This document shows positions 58,476 through 64,000 of a stretch of 64,000 nt of DNA, in pieces; positions within the stretch are counted from its first letter, which is position 1; every line of letters starts with the position of its first letter. Source of the stretch: Cycas panzhihuaensis (lineage: Eukaryota; Cycadophyta); contig CM041465.1 of the NCBI GenBank assembly GCA_023213395.1, forward strand, positions 89,411,741 through 89,475,740. Direction: 5' to 3'. Made by a program: the position numbers and the translations under genes. The notes under the pieces were generated by a model, which ran no database searches, was not told the origin of the DNA, and was given only the letters and a program-made list of their open reading frames with translations.

Positions 58476-59330
58476 AAAGAGATCTCTCAATTCAAGGATC
58501 TCTTTTGTAAATTCAATTATGTCTTTACCTAGGATTATAATGATATATATGGTCTTTATCCTAATATAGTTATACATAATATTACTACTATCCTAGCGTT
58601 AAATCTAAACGTGAAAAATAAAAGCCCATATATCCTCGTTTATACACTATAATTAAACTAGAGGTAGCAAAAACTATTAAAAATTAGATTTATTGAGAGT
58701 GTGGATTTCTCCTAATGGATTTCAAACACAATTCTAGTAGCAAAGAAGAATGGATTTATTTAAGTATGCATTAACTTTTAAGATATCAATCATGCTTGTC
58801 CCAAAGATAATTTTTCTCTCTCCTTTTTAGATCAAATTTGGGACCAAACTACTAGTTTAAGTCATGTCCCTTATTGATGGTTTTTCTAGATATAATCAAA
58901 TTCTTATTTCACCATAAGATTATCACAAAATCATTTTTACCACTCCTTAGGGGACATTTGTTTATAAAATCATGCCCTTTAGATTAAAGAATACTAGATC
59001 CACTTATCAAAGGGCTATGGTGTTTATATTCTATGACTTGATTGATAATATAATTATTATTTTCTTAGATGATATGCTTGCCCTCTCTCAGTGACGATAA
59101 TATCATATTTAAGACTTGAGGATAATCTTTGAAAGATGTCAGATATATCATCTATATTTGAATCCCACCAAATATGTTTTTACAATTACCTCCAATAGAA
59201 TGTTGGAAAATATTATTTCATATGACATAATTAGAGTTGACATTGATAAGGTCAAGGCTATCATAGAAATACCACCCCATAGATGCAAAATCAAGTCAAA
59301 TCTTTCTTAGGTAGACTTGGTTTTCCTAGG
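58476..59330 (+). pseudogene. G1 reverse transcriptase, second copy of the N-part and continuation
   Basis: 58476-59212 repeats 26731-27466 and starts exactly at the copia C LTR border. It contains the RT block with the KKNGFI motif near 58745, the CPKDNFSL motif near 58797, and IIIFLDDMLAL near 59060 (Asp pair intact). Unlike the left copy, it continues past 59212 with the gypsy RT thumb-type sequence: YLNPTKYVF, then VDIDKVKAIIEIPP (59235-59275). Stops and one frameshift near 58860 are present. Confidence 0.85.
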
Positions 59331-59900
59331 CATTTTATTACTAATTTTGCTCTAAATGCTAAACCCCTCACAAATATCCTAAAGAAAGAAGTTTCACTTG
59401 AATGGACTCCTTAGGCTCATGAGTCCTTTGATAAGTTGAAACAAGGATTGATTTCAACTCTTATCCTTACTCCTTTCATATTTAACAAGCCTTTCATTTT
59501 GTGTACCTTATCCACTAAAAAGTCCTTAGCCACCATGTTAGCTCAAGAATATGACTTTGGTAAAGAGTGAGTAATTTATTTTATCAATAAAATGTTAATC
59601 ATAATAGAACATTATTTTCCTTACATTGAGAAAGAGTGCCTTTCTTTGGTCTTTTCTACCAAAAAGCTATGTCATTATCTACTGGGCAATACAATTCTTA
59701 TTATCATTTAATTAAATCCTATTAGATACCTCTTAACCAAGATAAATCTTACTATTCAATTAGGAAAATAGTTATTATTATTACAAGAATTTAATTTTTA
59801 GATTGTTAATTATAAATCAGAGAAAGGAATGGTTATTTTTGAGATAATGGTTGATGCCCTGCTACTAAATTATAATGATCAAGCCATAGACAATAGGCTT
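59331..59900 (+). pseudogene. G1 classical RNase H domain (broken)
   Basis: Read from about 59331: FLGILLL or GHFITNFA at the connection, AHESFDKLKQGLIS (59414-59455), PFIFNKPFILCTLS, MLAQEYDFG, then HYFPYIEKECLSLVFSTKKL (about 59613-59672) and HYLLGN. This is the usual Ty3/gypsy RNase H layout, in which Y-x-x-x-E-K-E carries the catalytic Glu. The first Asp position reads LCTLS, so it is lost. A few stops replace Gln or Trp. Confidence 0.75.
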
Positions 59901-60019
59901 CCTGATGAATATATCCTTTAGATTCAAGTTGTCTCTTTAGATGATCCTTGGTATAGAGACATTAAATCCTATTTACCTAATCAAACCCTCCTTTCTTCTT
60001 CCTCCTCTAAGAAGAGAAG

Positions 60020-61180
60020 AATAATTTAGGCTATTTCTTGACAATACCTTTTACTCGATGATACTCTTTATAAGCACTCTTTTCATGGGGTTCTGTTAAG
60101 GTGTCTTTTTCCTAATGAAGCTCTTATTGCCTTCGTAGAATGCCATGATGGTATGTGTAGAGGTCTCTTTGGCAGTTAGTCTATTGCTTAATGTATCCTT
60201 CATATGGGATACTATTGGCCTTCATTATTTAAAGATGCTCATACTTATGATTGTAAATGTGAGAAATGCCAATCATATATTATATTAATCCACAAGCCTG
60301 CTTAAGAGTTAAAGTCTATAGTGTCTCCTTGGCCCTTTTCCTAATGGGCTTTAGATCTTATTAGGTAAATATTTTTTACATCATCTAATGGACATAAATT
60401 TATCATTACCACTATAGAATATTTTGCTAAATGAAGCAAGGCTATTCCCTTAGTATCAGCCATATGAAAAATATTTGCTATATTTATCTTTTAATATATT
60501 ATTTGTAGGTTTAGGATTCTTGATGCTATCCTTATAGATAATGGTACTTCATTTTATAAATTGCAAGTTAGTGAATTATGTAACAAATTTCATATTACAC
60601 ATAGGTTATTAACCCATACCACCCTCAGGCCAATGGTTAAGTGGAAGTATTTAATAAAACCTTAGCTAAGATATTAGTTAAGACCATGGCTAACTCACAC
60701 CATGATTGGCATACTTAACTATTCCCTACATTAGGGGCATACCAAACCTTAATCATGATGCTACTAGTATGACATCTTTCTTCTTGGTGTATGGTGTCAA
60801 AGTCATTCTTCCATTGGAAGTTGAAATCCCTTCATTACATGTTTTATTAAAAGAGTTTACTAATGAGGAATTCTAGAGATTTCTCTTTGTTTAAATATCA
60901 CCTATTTGCATTCATTCATAATCCTCACTTTTCCTTACTACACTCCCAAGGTGAATATTCATTTTATCACCCTCCCATTATATTTGGAGATATCATGATT
61001 TAGATTTCCTTTTTGTTCCATGTGGTTCAACCTTTTAGGAGTTTGGTTAACCTCTTTTTATTATTGTCTCATTAAGAAGGACCAATCCTCACTATATTAA
61101 AAAATGGTATTTCATAATTAAATGATTATAATAGTCATTTCCTTATAAATATTAAAAAGTTCATTTAAAATAGAGTGAAA
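60020..61180 (+). pseudogene. G1 integrase (broken)
   Basis: The H2C2 finger is ECHDGMCRGLFG (about 60140) and CKCEKCQS (about 60250). The core has WALDLI near 60345 (first Asp), LIDNGTSF near 60530 (second Asp) and VEVFNKTLAKIL near 60640 (Glu). The C-terminal motif LKNGIS-LNDYNSHFL lies near 61095-61140. The D, D and E positions are all still encoded, though stops and frameshifts separate them. The domain order and spacing are those of Ty3/gypsy integrases. Confidence 0.8.
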
Positions 61181-61532
61181 AAGTAAAAACAAAAAAGTAT
61201 GAAAAGGTATTATTTTTACCATCCTCTTATAATTTGGGGTAAGTCGTGTGATAGCTTTGTCCCAACCAATATTTATTATAGGTTGGATTCATTTAGATGG
61301 GTCAATTAGGATCTTCAAATCCAACTACATGAGTCCACTATGGCCTCAATTACGATTGAAACCTGTTTGACATCTCTTTATGTTCAATTGTTACCCTAGT
61401 TATGGTTCTAGCTTTTTTTCTCCTTGTAATCAAAACCACTTTACTATCATCCATCACCAACTCCTCACTGACTGATTCTCGTAACTATCCTTCATTGATC
61501 ACTTTGTCTCTAGATTCTAGTTCCTATTTCTC

Positions 61533-61940
61533 CCATGGCATTTAGTATATTTCATTTATGGAGGTAGTAGAGGTAATCCAGGATTGTCTATTATCACATA
61601 CGTGATATGTGATCAATCAAAGAACCTTATTTCATTTGTTGATTTATGTTTACCAATGGAAACTATTAATAAAGCCAAGTATTTTGCTATCATGGGAGCT
61701 TTATCTAAGATTTTATAGTTTTATCTTGGTCCCATTACCATTTATTCTGACTCATAGGTCATTGTCTATTAATTAGTTGGTGTATACTAGATTCATTCTA
61801 CTTAGATCCTTGTTCTTTATCATTCAGCTTCATTATTGATGTCCTCATTTTCTTTGATTACCATTCAACATGTCTTATATTCCTTTAATACTAAAGCTGA
61901 TTCTTTAGTTTTTTCTATGTTGGATAATTATCTTGAATAG
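61533..61940 (+). pseudogene. G1 archaeal-type RNase H, downstream of integrase (broken)
   Basis: YGGSRGNPGLSIITYVI (about 61557-61605) matches DGGSRGNPGP of gypsy F, with the catalytic Asp changed to Tyr. KAKYFAIMGALSK (about 61675) has Lys for the catalytic Glu, IYSDS (about 61742) keeps the third Asp, and NTKADSLVFSMLDNYLE (about 61890-61938) matches the terminal helix NAEADSLVRLILEH of F. It lies about 350 bp after the integrase C-terminus, the same place as in F. A stop or frameshift occurs near the start. Confidence 0.75.
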
Positions 61941-63263
61941 CTTCCATTATATGTTATGGGCACCACCACAAAATGAGTATAAACTACCACTCTGTAAAGA
62001 GTATAAATTATATGTCCTAAAGCTAGAAATATGAGTTTTGTGAAGGTAAATTTAATAGACTTAAGATGAGATGAAGTGTTAAAAAAGATAGACCCATATG
62101 GGAATCGTAGGCTAAGGAGGATGTTGGCAAGCAACAAGTTCTTTAAAGCTTCTTACCCCTAGAAGGAGCCAATGAGGAATTTTATATACTTAAGAAGCTA
62201 GTTGTTTACCAAGTGAGGAGCTTTCTTTATTTTATAAATAATCTTTTTCCCACTAGATATATTATATAAACATAAATCTTTTGAGCTTATCTTAAAATGA
62301 TCTATGTTTGTATAATCTTTCTTGAGTATGATGTGAATTATATAGGTCTCTTTTCTAAGGCAGGCCTACATAATTCCATCTTCTACTTTTATAAATCTAT
62401 TACTGCTTGTTTCCTTTCAAGTAGTTCTAAATTTATAAAGATAGAATTGGTAATCTTTTCCATCTACTCCCTCTTACTCTTTAGTTTATTTTTCTTACCT
62501 TCACTTTCCTTATTTTTCTTCTTTTTAGGACCCATTTCACTCTAGAATATATATAAACTACCATATACATAGTAATTTAAAATCACCAAAAAAAATATAA
62601 AAGTCAAAACCAAAAAAATAATTTACATGCTTTCAAGCTAGTCATAGTGGTGAGCATATATTTTTACTATACATAATGGATAGATAACAAAAAGGGGAAG
62701 TGAAGTGAGGGAAATAAGTTTAGATTCAACATTTCATCCATATATTGAGAAAACAATGATCAAAATAGTAAATATATAAACATGGTGAGATATACATGGC
62801 CATCATAATATATAATTACCATCATGTGGTACTACATATATTATTAAAGGCTTTGAAATACCTCTAGTCTCTTACATGATCTCTATCTCTGTCTCCTCAT
62901 ATCTTCCTTTAGATAAAATATGCTTACCCTTATGATGGGTGATGAGATCCTTCCTACCCTCTACCTGGCTTTACTTTCTCATGTCAACCTGGTATGTGTC
63001 CATGAGTTGTCTCTTTCTTAAGTGGAAATTATTTATCCTAATGAATAATGGTACCTTTTAACGAAGTCACCCTTTCACCTACATGTACTAGGGTCATCCT
63101 CTTAAGATGATGCCTCTCGTTCTCTACTGCATACAGCTTAGTATCTCAGATTCTTACCTCCATCATCTCCTAAAACATGTCCTAAGCTCATAAAGTAGGA
63201 TTGAAATACTCAATCTAATCTCCTAGTAGAGCTTGATTAATAGCATGCCACATTAGAGGCTTT
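61941..63263. other. AT-rich stretch without a recognisable gene
   Basis: No protein or repeat recognised. It follows the G1 coding region and may contain the decayed G1 3' LTR, but I found no counterpart in 1-2798. It ends at the start of the copia LTR at 63264. Confidence 0.5.
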
Positions 63264-63553
63264 TATTAGGTTAATGCTCATCACCTAACCTTGTATTGGG
63301 ACCATGTGAGCCATCCCTAGCCCTTAGGTGAGATTATTTTATTATATTTCAAATTCTAGGTTGAGAAGGACTCTCACCCTCCTCTCACATATTTATTCTT
63401 TGGGCTCAAAACCCTGGTGTTCATCAACACCACCTCTCAAAGGAAATATTTGATGTACTCTTCATAATGGGTTGAATATAAAATGATTTTACTTTTCAAT
63501 ATGGATTTAATACTTGCGTTCATCTATCCTACTCTCATCTCCAATATTCTACA
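63264..63553 (+). repeat. 5' LTR of a second copia-B-type element
   Basis: 290 bp, beginning TATTAGGTTAATGCTCAT, close to TATTAGGATAATGTTCAT at the copia B 5' LTR. It shares the block CTCAAAACCCTGGTGTTCAT (63398-63421 region) with CTCACAACCCAAAGGTGTTC of copia B. It ends CTACA two bases before a primer binding site, as in copia B. Length and orientation match copia B. Confidence 0.78.
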
Positions 63554-63555
63554 TT

Positions 63556-63568
63556 TGGTATGAGAGCC
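63556..63568 (+). promoter_or_regulatory. Primer binding site of the second copia-B-type element
   Basis: TGGTATGAGAGCC matches the initiator tRNA-Met consensus at 12 of 13 positions and follows the LTR by two Ts, as in copia B. Confidence 0.8.
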
Positions 63569-64000
63569 ATTGTCAATCCATACAAGACTTAGGAATCTAT
63601 TCTTTTGCTAACTTTTTTCGGTAAGGGTTTTTGACATATGGAAGTTTTACTCGTTAGAAGCAAAATAAAAAAAAATTTGAAGAATCAATAGATAATTTGA
63701 AATAAAAAAGATCATGCCATAAATGTTGAGTGGTCATAGTATTGGTTTTGGTGAAAAGTTATAGAAATTATAGTAGATTTAATTTTTGGATTATTTTTCC
63801 ATCACTATATTTTTGGGATACTTTTGCAACCTCAACTTCAAAGAGTCATAATTTTAGCTACAAGTATTCAAATAACTTCAATTTTTTTTTTTATTCTATG
63901 TTTTTAAATTTTCTTTCCAATGGAAGTAGTTTGAGGTCAATTAGAGGTTAGAGAAAAATGTTATTAATATTTTACCACTAGGTACTATTACAGTTCTTAG
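63569..64000 (+). other. Leader of the second copia-B-type element, running off the window
   Basis: AT-rich non-coding sequence. The gag would lie beyond the window. Confidence 0.5.

Larger units (their letters stand above)
2799..61940 (+). mobile_element. Ty3/gypsy element G1, the host of the nested insertions
   Basis: G1 is reconstructed from four separated pieces, all on the plus strand and in the order expected of a Ty3/gypsy polyprotein: gag, protease, RT, RNase H, integrase, then an extra archaeal-type RNase H. The gag frame reads into copia A at 3593 and out again at 11188 in the same sense. The protease is followed by copia B, and the RT is split around copia C. Its LTRs were not identified, so the limits given are those of recognisable coding sequence. 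The frames carry many stops and some frameshifts, making it the most decayed large element here. It belongs to the same family as gypsy F: the gag motif LVDSFINYFDV (about 11770) matches LVDEFINYFDV in F (44623-44655). Confidence 0.75.

Overview
This is a stretch of plant nuclear heterochromatin made almost entirely of nested, decayed retrotransposons. I recognise no host gene, tRNA, rRNA, CRISPR array or prokaryotic feature. The evidence is Ty1/copia and Ty3/gypsy LTR elements with initiator-tRNA-Met primer binding sites, a plant L1-type LINE with a C-terminal RNase H, long AT-rich filler, and C-to-T decay of the kind left by cytosine methylation. A seed plant with a large genome is likely. 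A gymnosperm is possible but cannot be shown from this window alone.

Layout. The oldest layer is a plus-strand Ty3/gypsy element, here called G1. Its pieces are gag (2799-3593 and 11188-12360), protease (12797-13408), a spacer plus the first part of the reverse transcriptase (25640-27466), and RT, RNase H, integrase and a second, archaeal-type RNase H (58476-61940). Three copia elements interrupt it. Copia A (minus, 3594-11182) lies in gag. Copia B (plus, 13409-25634) lies after the protease and itself carries a 5'-truncated LINE (minus, 14581-19643). Copia C (minus, 27506-58475) lies in the RT. Copia C is interrupted in gag by copia D (minus, 32685-56041). Copia D is interrupted by copia E (plus, Tnt1-like, 35182-40437) and by gypsy F (plus, 40662-51225). 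At the right edge a copia-B-type 5' LTR with its primer binding site (63264-63568) begins another element. Most insertions have matching or near-matching 5-bp target duplications, so the order can be read directly.

F belongs to the same family as G1 but is GC-rich, has LTRs of about 2.4 kb, and lacks RT, the classical RNase H and the integrase core. It keeps gag, protease, the integrase C-terminus and the archaeal-type RNase H, so it looks like a non-autonomous derivative. The most unusual structures are this deletion, the C-terminal position of the second RNase H, a 736-bp duplication plus a 35-bp copia-B-derived filler at the left border of copia C, a 19-residue repeat at the pol C-terminus of copia A, C and D, and an indel-dominated difference between the F LTRs that may partly be sequence error. 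Every protein-coding region is broken, so nothing here is expected to move on its own.
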